Shown here one piece after another: positions 7,037 through 13,372 of a stretch of DNA of 18,886 bases. Origin of the DNA: an archaeon. Its GTDB lineage: Archaea; Asgardarchaeota; Hermodarchaeia; Hermodarchaeales; Hermodarchaeaceae. The DNA lies in NCBI GenBank assembly GCA_016550425.1, contig JABXGS010000204.1, positions 1 to 18,886 on the forward strand, read 5' to 3'. The notes below the pieces were generated by a model that searched no databases, had not been told where the DNA came from, and saw only the letters and a program-made list of their open reading frames with translations. A program made the position numbers and the translations under genes. Position 1 is the stretch's first letter. Every line of letters begins with the position of its first letter.

Positions 7037-8310
7037 TCTTTTTTCGGAAAATATTTAGTTGGATCTTCACGGTATACTTTCTCAACGGTTTTCTTAGCAC
7101 CCGGCGTATCCAATTCTACATCCCGTTTTGTGCCCTTGGGCTCTTTGAGAATTTCTTTGAATATATCGCTTTGAATAATCAGGCGCATGATTTCGCTGCT
7201 TCCCGTCCAGATGGTGGCGAGTCGTGCATCTCGAAATAGTCTTTCGATAGGATAAACGTCGGTATAGCCGATTCCCCCAAGAATCTGCATAGCATCAGAG
7301 ACCGTTTGATAGCATGCTTCAGTAGCAAAGACCTTGGCTTGCGAGACCGCCTTTCGACTAGGTTGTCCTGCATCAGCGAGCCGTGCAGCACGATATACTA
7401 ACCCTCTGGCAGCGTCTAATGCTGTCGCGCAATCGGCTATTTTGAAGTTTATCCCTTCGTAACGACTAATCGTCTTACCAAACGCTTCACGTCGGGCAGC
7501 ATAGCGTACAGCGAGTTCTAAGGCTGCACGTCCAAGCCCAATGGCACCTGCAGCAGATGTGAGTCTTTCAGGAACCATCATAGCATTGAAGATCTCAGTG
7601 GCTCCATCCAATTGACCCACTAGATTTTGTTTGGGAATTTCCACATCTTTTAAGACAATTCGAGCTGCACCCATCCCCCGACAGCCCATGAGACTATAAT
7701 GCTCATCAACCTCCACGCCCATATCACGGTCGACCAGAAATGCACTGAGAGATCGATGAGGAGGAGCCTTCATGTTCGTTTTTGCATAGATTAGAAAGTA
7801 GTCAGCACCTATACCACCTGCCACAAATCGTTTCTCCCCATTAACTATGAAATGATCCCCTTCAAGGATTGCTGACGTATTGGTGCCAAAGAAGTCTGAG
7901 CCTCCTCTGGGTTCAGTAAGCCCTTCAGCACAGATTTTCTCACCGCAAAGAGCAGGAGTGAGGTATGACTTTTTCTGATCTTCGGTTCCGAATTTATCGA
8001 TGGATTCACCGACAATGCTGGGAAGCGAATATGCGCATCCTAGAGCAATCCCTAGCACCCCAATTTCCTCGATTGCCAGCATTTCAGAGACCCAATTCAA
8101 CCCACGCCCTGCATATTTTTTGGGAAATCGCAATCCAAGTAAATTAGCTTTTGACGCTGTCTTAATGAAGTCATAGGGGTATTCCTGTTCATTTCCATCC
8201 ATTTGGATTATTAGTTTGGAATCCACCTTATCTCGAACAAAGGTGCGAACTTCATCACGGATTTGCCGTTCTCTTTCTGTTAGTAACACATCAAACATGG
8301 TTGAATCCAT
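7033..8310 (-). CDS. Acyl-CoA dehydrogenase family flavoprotein
   Basis: The 425-aa protein has the full fold: EGLTEPRGGSDFFG (flavin/substrate contacts), NGEKRFVAGG, YAARREAFGKTISRYEGINFKIADC and AMQILGGIGYTDVYPIERLFRDARLATIWTGSSEIM. It would oxidise an acyl-CoA to the enoyl-CoA using FAD. The usual MCAD-type base in YEGT is replaced by T369 (WTG369-370). E248 in VPERLTSAAG lies where isovaleryl-CoA and long-chain acyl-CoA dehydrogenases carry their base. That suggests a branched or long-chain substrate. A charged C-terminal extension (about 388-425) follows the domain. No ETF genes are present; the upstream neighbour is a ferredoxin gene 39 nt away. ATG 8310 was used; ATG 8298 is possible. 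Confidence 0.9.
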   Translation of the reverse strand: MDSTMFDVLLTERERQIRDEVRTFVRDKVDSKLIIQMDGNEQEYPYDFIKTASKANLLGLRFPKKYAGRGLNWVSEMLAIEEIGVLGIALGCAYSLPSIVGESIDKFGTEDQKKSYLTPALCGEKICAEGLTEPRGGSDFFGTNTSAILEGDHFIVNGEKRFVAGGIGADYFLIYAKTNMKAPPHRSLSAFLVDRDMGVEVDEHYSLMGCRGMGAARIVLKDVEIPKQNLVGQLDGATEIFNAMMVPERLTSAAGAIGLGRAALELAVRYAARREAFGKTISRYEGINFKIADCATALDAARGLVYRAARLADAGQPSRKAVSQAKVFATEACYQTVSDAMQILGGIGYTDVYPIERLFRDARLATIWTGSSEIMRLIIQSDIFKEILKEPKGTKRDVELDTPGAKKTVEKVYREDPTKYFPKKD

Positions 8311-8349
8311 CCTTAGTAGTGCTCAAAGGAATACTAGGAAGTATGTGTG

Positions 8350-8685
8350 CTAGTCCAATAAAGCGCTTAAGGTATCAGATTTTGATGGCTGTCGAGCAAT
8401 AAAAATAGCATCTTCAGGACAAACTAGCTCACAGGCCAAACAGTCTAAACATACATCTTCTCTTTCAGGATCTGCTTTGATTACTCCAGAGGCTACTTCA
8501 AATCGCTTGAATACGTCTTCAGGGCAGACAGTCACACATTTCATACACCCTGAACATTCATCAAAATCCACAGCCACACGGGTTCCGTGAATCCCTAATT
8601 TAGATGTTTCAGACTGCCAGATCGAATGGTTCTTATGAGTGGCAGTTTGTTTCCAAGTTATTGCGAAGTTCCGGTCGATGGGCAT
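8350..8685 (-). CDS. Zinc-containing-type 2x[4Fe-4S] ferredoxin
   Basis: The 111-aa protein has two full cluster motifs, C44-x2-C47-x2-C50-x3-C54P and C79-x2-C82-x2-C85-x3-C89P. The N-terminal extension has THKNHSIW (H17, H20), GIHGT (H33) and KADP (D72). The same His, His, His, Asp arrangement binds zinc in Sulfolobus and Thermoplasma zinc-ferredoxins. In the Sulfolobus protein the second cysteine of cluster I is Asp (giving [3Fe-4S]); here it is Cys. The start is ATG 8685 because it gives the family start MPIDRNF, and GGTGTG lies just upstream. A longer frame up to 8790 adds 35 residues unlike the family. It sits upstream of the acyl-CoA dehydrogenase gene and may be its redox partner. Confidence 0.85.
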   Translation of the reverse strand: MPIDRNFAITWKQTATHKNHSIWQSETSKLGIHGTRVAVDFDECSGCMKCVTVCPEDVFKRFEVASGVIKADPEREDVCLDCLACELVCPEDAIFIARQPSKSDTLSALLD

Positions 8686-8853
8686 TATGCACACCATTTG
8701 GCAGGTAAGTTCTTGAGATCCGACGGATACGCCTATAATCAGATGCCTCCCGGATATCTTAAGTACAGTGACTGTTCGAGAGACAATCATTCAAACTGAT
8801 AAAAGAATGCTATCCCCTTGTTGGAGGTCCGAACGATTTCCCAACTGAACTCG

Positions 8854-9351
8854 ATGAAAATTACACTACTTTCTAAGCAGAATCTTAAACTGGCTGCTCG
8901 GATTTACGCTCAAGGCTTATTGTTGGAGACGCCGCCGGGCGCTTCCGAATCTTTCGATGAACTGGCTGAATCAATTGAGACCCATTTACAGAATGCTCTC
9001 AGAGAAGACAATAGGAAAATCTGGCTTGCTACCGTGCGTAATAGTGTAAAAGGGCTTCTCGACTTTTACCATCGTTCAGAAGAGTTGTTCATCCGATTTG
9101 TTTGTGCGATTCCTCCACAACAAGGGACGGGAACCTGGCTTCTAAAACAACTAGCCCAATATGCCGTGGCACATCAAATTGGCATTATTAAAACTACAGT
9201 GAGCTCGATTGATTCACGTGCCCAACAGTTTTATTTTCAACACCTCGGTTTTCAAAAAAAGGGGATTCGTTTTGAAGAACCGGGTTTTGACTTGATTTTA
9301 GCTGAAATTTCTTCACAAATATTATTGGAAAGTAGTTCTCGCCTTGGTTGA
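8854..9351 (+). CDS. GNAT family N-acetyltransferase
   Basis: The protein is about 165 aa from ATG 8854. The acetyl-CoA pyrophosphate loop is IPPQQGTGTWLLKQL (Q-Q-G-T-G-T in place of R/Q-x-x-G-x-G/A). It is followed by motif B, SRAQQFYFQHLGFQKKG, where the tyrosine and the LGF turn are typical. The substrate cannot be inferred. A TTG at 8818 would add 12 residues (MLEVRTISQLNS); GGAGGT follows that TTG and lies about 25 nt before ATG 8854, so neither start has a well-placed SD. I favour ATG 8854 because MKITLLSKQNLK is a normal GNAT opening strand. It is divergent from the ferredoxin gene and converges on ssb across a hairpin. Confidence 0.78.
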   Translation: MKITLLSKQNLKLAARIYAQGLLLETPPGASESFDELAESIETHLQNALREDNRKIWLATVRNSVKGLLDFYHRSEELFIRFVCAIPPQQGTGTWLLKQLAQYAVAHQIGIIKTTVSSIDSRAQQFYFQHLGFQKKGIRFEEPGFDLILAEISSQILLESSSRLG

Positions 9352-9371
9352 CGATTTGAGAAAAAGGGGAG

Positions 9372-9400
9372 CCTTCACGCCAAATTATGAGGCGTGAAGG
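9372..9400 (-). terminator. Hairpin plus T-run, terminator for the ssb gene
   Basis: The inverted repeat CCTTCACGCC / GGCGTGAAGG has perfect 10-bp arms (9372-9381 and 9391-9400) and a 9-nt loop. On the minus strand it is followed by CTCCCCTTTTTCTC. It is 14 nt past the ssb stop. On the plus strand there is no T-run after it, so it fits the minus-strand gene best. A strong stem plus T-run resembles a bacterial intrinsic terminator; archaea generally need only the T-run. Confidence 0.72.
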
Positions 9401-9414
9401 GCAATGAGGAGAGA

Positions 9415-9873
9415 TTAGTAGCGACGACCACGATCGCGCCGATCGCCACGGCGGGATCCGCCACCGCGTCCACCATAGCTTCGCCGTCGGTAGCGTGGCT
9501 GTTCGTGTTCTGCAGCAGACATATCGTTTTCTGCGTCGACTTCATCTATCGCTTCGTCAGCTTCACTGATTTCGCCATATCGCCCGATGTTTAGCCGGAG
9601 GTGTCCCTGGAAAAGACTGGTGTAGCCTTTTTCTAGGCGATAAGTTTTGTCGACTTCGATGGATTCAATATTGTCATCCCACAATGAGATTAGTACGACA
9701 CCAGTAGCGTCACCTGCAGTTGCGTCAACAACTCGATGGGTTTCACCATCGCGGCGGGAGGTGACTTCGCGCTCTTCACCTTTTTCGATGACCTTGAAGG
9801 TGATGTTCAAACTTTTCATAAAAGGTCGCAATTCAGCGACTGTAGCCTCAACAGGCTCTCGATCGTAGCTCAT
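9415..9873 (-). CDS. ssb: Single-stranded DNA-binding protein, crenarchaeal (Sulfolobus) type, single OB fold with RGG tail
   Basis: The OB fold runs from VAELRPFMKSLNITFKVIE through VVDATAGDATGVVLISLWDD to KTYRLEKGYTSLFQGHLRLNIG, the same order as Sulfolobus SSB. Of the aromatic DNA-stacking residues of that protein, W65 and F88 are kept and the third position is Y84. An acidic linker (EADEAIDEVDAEND) leads to a basic RG-rich tail (YRRRSYGGRGGGSRRGDRRDRGRRY). The Sulfolobus protein also has a Gly/Arg-rich region after its OB fold but ends in acidic residues. The protein binds single-stranded DNA in replication and repair. ATG 9873 gives the family start. A TTG at 9954 in the same frame would add 27 residues of unknown value. 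Confidence 0.87.
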   Translation of the reverse strand: MSYDREPVEATVAELRPFMKSLNITFKVIEKGEEREVTSRRDGETHRVVDATAGDATGVVLISLWDDNIESIEVDKTYRLEKGYTSLFQGHLRLNIGRYGEISEADEAIDEVDAENDMSAAEHEQPRYRRRSYGGRGGGSRRGDRRDRGRRY

Positions 9874-9954
9874 TTTCGGTACCACGTTGCTTCGATAATC
9901 AGGTTTCCAACTAAATCCTTCCTCAAGTTCTGCCGCAATGAGAGGTAGCCACAA

Positions 9955-10162
9955 GAGAAAACGATTCAGAGTATTAGACCTGCTTCTTTCTCCAATTCAT
10001 CTCGAATATAAAAAGGCTACGGGCAGCTCGTTGTGATGCTAGTTCTGGTTCTTCGCAATCGCGGAATAGATAAATAGCGTCTTTAATATCTTGGAGTAAA
10101 ATTGTAAGCACTTCTAGCAAATATGTTAGACGTTACATTTGGATGAAACAGAGGTGTAGCCA
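9955..10162. other. Divergent region between ssb and the 70-aa protein gene
   Basis: This 208-bp stretch holds the possible small ORF above. CTTTTTATATTC on the minus strand (about 10004-10015) resembles a TATA box but falls inside that ORF, so the two readings compete. AAATATGTT at about 10119-10127 could serve the plus-strand gene. No RNA gene or long repeat is visible. Confidence 0.4.
9974..10120 (-). CDS. Possible small protein (about 48 aa) upstream of ssb
   Basis: This is an open frame of 48 codons from TTG 10120 (or 45 from GTG 10111) to TAA. It is bounded upstream by an in-frame stop six codons before the TTG. The peptide contains LLQDIKDAIYLFRDC, then EEPELASQRAARSLFIFEMNWRKK, and looks like a charged, amphipathic two-helix protein. 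I do not recognise the family. It is co-directional with ssb and ends 20 nt before the alternative TTG start of ssb (9954). Against it, there is no ATG start and no clear SD. Confidence 0.35.
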   Translation of the reverse strand: MLEVLTILLQDIKDAIYLFRDCEEPELASQRAARSLFIFEMNWRKKQV

Positions 10163-10375
10163 ATGTCTGATTTGAATCCTCCTTTGGATAATTGTAAACC
10201 ACGTCGTATTCACTTTGAGAAAAACCAAATTACTGAGTGGAATAGTAGCTTAGATGAGATGTTGGCACCTTCACACAGGCACCTAAAAATAAGTTATCAG
10301 CAAGCGTTGGACATGATAAAGCGATTTAGTTACATAATCAAGGATTGTAACTTTGTAATTGAACCGGAAAACTAA
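10163..10375 (+). CDS. Hypothetical 70-aa protein
   Basis: I do not recognise this protein. It is supported by an excellent SD, GAGGTG at 10151-10156, 6 nt before ATG 10163. The peptide is hydrophilic, without cysteines or membrane segments; the second half (HLKISYQQALDMIKRFSYIIKDCNFVIE) contains one Cys and is predicted helical then extended. It lies 43 nt upstream of the flavin reductase-rubredoxin gene on the same strand and may share its transcript and redox or stress context. Confidence 0.65.
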   Translation: MSDLNPPLDNCKPRRIHFEKNQITEWNSSLDEMLAPSHRHLKISYQQALDMIKRFSYIIKDCNFVIEPEN

Positions 10376-10418
10376 CAATCTACACGTAATTTGAATTTTC
10401 TAAATGGAGCTGAGTAAA

Positions 10419-11123
10419 ATGGATAAAGAATTGGATATGTCTGTGCTCAATCTTCTCAGCTATGGATTATACATCGTAGCAGCGAAAGCAGATGATCAAA
10501 TTAATGGGCAAATCGTGAATACCGTATTCCAAATAACCGCGTTTCCTCCACGCGTCGCGGTGAGTATTAATAAGGAAAATCTTACTCACGAACTGATTAC
10601 AAAGAGCGGTATGTTTTCTGTTTCAATTCTTGACCAATCTACTCCAATGAAGTTCATTGGTCGATTTGGGTTCAGGTCCGGGCGTGAGCTGAATAAGCTT
10701 AGCGAGGTAAAGCATTTGAAAGGACTTGAAGACTGTCCAATCATTGTTGATAACGCTCTTGCGTATCTTGAAGTAAAGGTGACCAACCAGGTGGATGTCG
10801 ATACACACACCATTTTTATTGGAGAAGTTAAAGGGGCAGAGATGTTGGAAGAGGGGACCCCTTTAACATATGCGTACTACCACCAAGTCAAAGGCGGTAA
10901 AACATCGAAACGGGCAGCGACCTATGTTCCACCAACTCCGGAAAAGACCAGCAAAACAGAAGAAAAAGGAAAATATCAATGCGTTGTGTGTGGCTACATT
11001 TACGATCCTGTTGTTGGTGACCCCGAACATGGTATTGCGCCTGGCACAGCCTTTAAAGATATACCCGAAGACTGGGTGTGCCCGGTGTGTGGGGCGCGTA
11101 AAAGCGAATTTACACCAATCTAG
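10419..11123 (+). CDS. Flavin reductase-rubredoxin fusion, high-molecular-weight rubredoxin (Hrb)-like
   Basis: Residues 1-165 form a flavin reductase-like FMN split barrel ([65 protein letters not shown] strand). A Thr/Lys/Pro linker follows. Residues 185-234 are a rubredoxin with C188-x2-C191 and C221-x2-C224. The order matches Hrb of Moorella and related anaerobes, which passes electrons from NAD(P)H through FMN and rubredoxin to flavodiiron proteins that reduce O2 or NO. No flavodiiron gene is in the window; a peroxiredoxin gene follows instead. ATG 10419 has GGAG with a 9-nt spacer; an upstream ATG (10404) overlaps that SD. Confidence 0.9.
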   Translation: MDKELDMSVLNLLSYGLYIVAAKADDQINGQIVNTVFQITAFPPRVAVSINKENLTHELITKSGMFSVSILDQSTPMKFIGRFGFRSGRELNKLSEVKHLKGLEDCPIIVDNALAYLEVKVTNQVDVDTHTIFIGEVKGAEMLEEGTPLTYAYYHQVKGGKTSKRAATYVPPTPEKTSKTEEKGKYQCVVCGYIYDPVVGDPEHGIAPGTAFKDIPEDWVCPVCGARKSEFTPI

Positions 11124-11191
11124 AGCCCTTCTAAGAATTGCGAAACGAATAAGAAGAGTACGCAGCTTCCCATTTGACTGAGGTTTCTACA

Positions 11192-11647
11192 ATGGATATG
11201 CCTGAAGTTGGGCAATCGGCTCCAAATTTTATTGGAATCACTGATGACAATACCGAATTAGAACTGGCAAAGCTGAGAGACAATATCGTGGTTTTGTATT
11301 TTTATCCCCGGGCTAACACCCCAGGTTGCATTAAGGAAGCTTGTTCTTTTCGCGATAATATGATCCGACTCACCGGTATGGGCGTTAAAGTGGTAGGTGT
11401 GAGTACGGATAGTGTCAAAAGGCAAGCGGGTTTTAAGGCTAAACATGACTTGTCTTTTCCGCTAATTGCAGATGCTGACAAGAAAATCGTTGAGCTTTAT
11501 GGCGTGAAGAGGGAAATTATTGGTACAGCAAAACGGGTTACCTTTCTGATCGACCGAGAAGGTGTTGTTCGCTTTGTGTGGCCTAAGGTCAGCGTTAAAG
11601 GACATGTTGATCAGATTATCAGCAAAATCGAGGAACTCCAATTATGA
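11192..11647 (+). CDS. bcp: Peroxiredoxin, Bcp/PrxQ subfamily
   Basis: FYPRANTPGCIKEACSFRD contains the peroxidatic cysteine C46 in TPGC and, five residues later, the resolving cysteine C51, as in atypical 2-Cys PrxQ/Bcp enzymes. VVGVSTDS and DREGVVRFVW complete the thioredoxin-like fold. It reduces H2O2 and organic peroxides using thiols. The 151-aa length is standard. The start is ATG 11192, with GAGGT at 11180-11184 (7-nt spacer); the TTG at 11174 is not supported by an SD. It follows the Hrb-like gene by 68 nt on the same strand, so the two probably form an oxidative defence unit. A rubredoxin-linked reduction of the peroxiredoxin is possible but not shown. Confidence 0.92.
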   Translation: MDMPEVGQSAPNFIGITDDNTELELAKLRDNIVVLYFYPRANTPGCIKEACSFRDNMIRLTGMGVKVVGVSTDSVKRQAGFKAKHDLSFPLIADADKKIVELYGVKREIIGTAKRVTFLIDREGVVRFVWPKVSVKGHVDQIISKIEELQL

Positions 11648-11689
11648 CACGAAGTGAGCATGTCGTACTCCCTGGTTGATGAAAAGATA

Positions 11690-11694
11690 TTTTT
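11690..11694 (+). terminator. T-run after peroxiredoxin gene
   Basis: ATATTTTTCT lies 43 nt past the bcp stop in the convergent gap with the ferredoxin gene. Archaeal polymerase can terminate at such T-runs. There is no strong local stem; 7-bp arms ACACGAA/TTCGTGT (11647-11653 and 11701-11707) are 47 nt apart and probably irrelevant. Confidence 0.35.
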
Positions 11695-11707
11695 CTAGAT
11701 TTCGTGT

Positions 11708-11956
11708 TCATTGAGCCTTAGATTTTGGATAGACCTTGATCGCATCATTGGGACATACTTCGATACAAGCATTGCATCCGTTACAAAACATTTGCATTGC
11801 CGGAGAAATCACATATTCAGTTGGTACTATGCCTTCTTGACGATTAGATGCATACAATGCAAAAACGGCTTGAGGGCAAACACGCAAACACTGGGCACAT
11901 TCAAAAGCATTCTGACATTTGTCGTGATCCCATTCAACCTTGTAGTAGTTCTGCAT
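11708..11956 (-). CDS. Small ferredoxin with two [4Fe-4S] motifs
   Basis: The 82-aa protein has a first motif CQNAFECAQCLRVCP (C-x5-C-x2-C-x3-CP, a widened first spacing) and a second CNGCNACIEVCP (canonical). It would carry electrons between cytoplasmic Fe-S enzymes. The start ATG 11956 follows GGTGGT and overlaps the end of the upstream 4Fe-4S gene; the GTG at 11965 is part of that SD. The overlap implies translational coupling and partnership with the 283-aa protein. Located downstream of pydA, it could supply electrons to that enzyme, which is an inference. Confidence 0.82.
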   Translation of the reverse strand: MQNYYKVEWDHDKCQNAFECAQCLRVCPQAVFALYASNRQEGIVPTEYVISPAMQMFCNGCNACIEVCPNDAIKVYPKSKAQ

Positions 11957-11958
11957 GT

Positions 11959-12810
11959 TTACCACCAGTCCTTTAATGCGGGTAAGGATTCTCGGGGGAT
12001 GAGTTCGATTGCATTTTCAGGACATGTCTCTTTACAGAGTCCACACCCGTAACACTTCCACATGTCAATATTGGCACGTTCGGTTGCGTTTGAAAATGTT
12101 ATCGCTCCAAATTGACACCGTGAAAGGCATTCCCGACAACCAGAACATTGATCCACATCAACCTTCGCGACCCAATGGCTTTTTATGATGTAATTGAAGC
12201 CCATGTCCACTCTGGGACGCAAGGCAATACAATAGGGAACCTCACAATTACAGACAGCCATCGCCATTGGAAGAGGAGTTCCAGCAAGCGTATGAACCCG
12301 CCCTTGCTGATTGAATTTCCGAGTTAAGGCAATTGCTTCATCAACACTAATGCGTTCCACTTTCTCGTCCTTGGAGGGAAACATTTCAGCAGTTTCACCA
12401 TGAAGCCCCAGAGGAATGCAGCATCTGTCACTGGCTCCGTTAATCATTTTACGGCATAGACACTCAACTAGATACGGTTCACCAGAAAGCTTAATGACCC
12501 CTTCAATTTCTTCCCGCGTAAGTACTTGGGCGCCGTGTCCTTGGGGAAAGGTGAAATTAACACCTTTTTCTAGGGGATGAATTTGAAAGATCATATCATC
12601 TATCATTTTCCGGACATTATCGGCCATCGCTGGATTGGCCATGGCGTCACCAGCTTGAGCCGCCAGTTGAGCATATTGCTGGTGGACGTATTGCCAGTGG
12701 TCTTTTTCCCAAGGCTCAAACCCCATTTCTTTGGCAAACTTCACTTCGACATGACGTTTGACTTCGAACCATTTTTTGCCCCCGCCATGGGCAGTACAAA
12801 TTTTGCACAT
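11959..12810 (-). CDS. Cysteine-rich 4Fe-4S protein, C-terminal dicluster ferredoxin domain
   Basis: The 283-aa protein starts MCKICTAHGGG. The middle region has ECLCRK (C117, C119), a CC pair (C130, C131), and CNCEVPYC (C187, C189, C194), which are likely metal ligands. The C-terminal ferredoxin domain has C222, C225, C228, C232 and C253, C256, C259, C263P. This architecture is common among uncharacterised 4Fe-4S proteins of anaerobes, where it is annotated only as 4Fe-4S binding protein. The first ferredoxin motif ends in CQ rather than CP. The start is ATG 12810 with GGTGAC just upstream; the GTG at 12819 belongs to that SD. It overlaps the small ferredoxin gene, so both probably act in one electron-transfer step. 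Confidence 0.82.
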   Translation of the reverse strand: MCKICTAHGGGKKWFEVKRHVEVKFAKEMGFEPWEKDHWQYVHQQYAQLAAQAGDAMANPAMADNVRKMIDDMIFQIHPLEKGVNFTFPQGHGAQVLTREEIEGVIKLSGEPYLVECLCRKMINGASDRCCIPLGLHGETAEMFPSKDEKVERISVDEAIALTRKFNQQGRVHTLAGTPLPMAMAVCNCEVPYCIALRPRVDMGFNYIIKSHWVAKVDVDQCSGCRECLSRCQFGAITFSNATERANIDMWKCYGCGLCKETCPENAIELIPRESLPALKDWW

Positions 12811-12819
12811 AACTGTCAC

Positions 12820-12915
12820 CGAAGAACCAGAAGCAAGTTAAAAAACCGTGTCCTCGCTTTTCTTTGTTGTGAACATTTCAACAAAAGAATCAGATAATGT
12901 TTTTTGTAAAATCCG
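12820..12915 (-). promoter_or_regulatory. Stem-loop and T-rich promoter or terminator region
   Basis: Arms TTTGTTG (12863-12869) and CAACAAA (12879-12885) form a 7-bp stem with a 9-nt loop. On the minus strand GGTTTTTTAACTT follows, about 30 nt before ATG 12810. It may end the ferritin-like transcript and start the Fe-S pair (TTTTTTAA as TATA-like). The two readings are not exclusive. Confidence 0.4.
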
Positions 12916-13347
12916 CTAGCCTGCTGTATGTAGTTTCTTTTGATTTAGTAAGTGAATTTTAGCAAGCTGATTAAATTCGTCGGAGAGGGCGTCGAGGAAA
13001 CCAAGTTTATCACTGGAATCTTGGTAGAAGTCGTGTATCTGTTGCTCCAATGCCAATGCTAATCGAATTAATTGGTTATCTGGACATCCTGGCGGGCATT
13101 CGGTTTTGGGCCGATAATGCTGACTATTGACGCCTGTCACCGTAGCCTTCTTTTGGTCAAGTGATAATTGTTGGCGAAATTGCATAAGCGTTTGTATTCG
13201 ACTTTGTCCTTGCATGATAAGGGCTTCGAAAAGACTCTTCAAGTCTTGTGTTTGAGTGATGGTGATCGCAGTTTCATAAAACGCGGCCGCAGAGGCTTCC
13301 AGGTCAATAGCAAAGTTAAGAATTACACCGACAGTAGTAAGTGACAT
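12916..13347 (-). CDS. Ferritin-like (rubrerythrin-related) helical protein with degenerate diiron site
   Basis: The 143-aa protein is all-helical in appearance. NFAIDLEASAAAFYETA and ALALEQQIHDFYQ are the paired E-containing helices of the ferritin-like superfamily (E17, E101). The usual E-x2-H positions are poor: helix 2 reads MQGQSRIQ and helix 4 LAKIHLL, so only H132 remains of the second and none of the first. An inserted CPPGC (84-88) lies between helices 2 and 3. Iron binding is doubtful; it may be structural or may bind another metal. The start is ATG 13347 after AGGTGTGAT; the GTG at 13353 is inside that SD. The gene lies 25 nt downstream of pydA, probably in the same transcript. Confidence 0.65.
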   Translation of the reverse strand: MSLTTVGVILNFAIDLEASAAAFYETAITITQTQDLKSLFEALIMQGQSRIQTLMQFRQQLSLDQKKATVTGVNSQHYRPKTECPPGCPDNQLIRLALALEQQIHDFYQDSSDKLGFLDALSDEFNQLAKIHLLNQKKLHTAG

Positions 13348-13372
13348 AATCACACCTTTAAAGAGAAGAGGT

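Noticed and set aside
8685..8694. TTATGCACAC, a 10-base match to the core of the tandem operator, just before the ferredoxin start
   Set aside because: The inverted-repeat arms are missing and on the minus strand the match is explained by the SD GGTGTG plus spacer. Probably chance.
11647..11707. ACACGAA/TTCGTGT inverted repeat
   Set aside because: The 7-bp arms are 47 nt apart with no internal support; too weak to call a structure.
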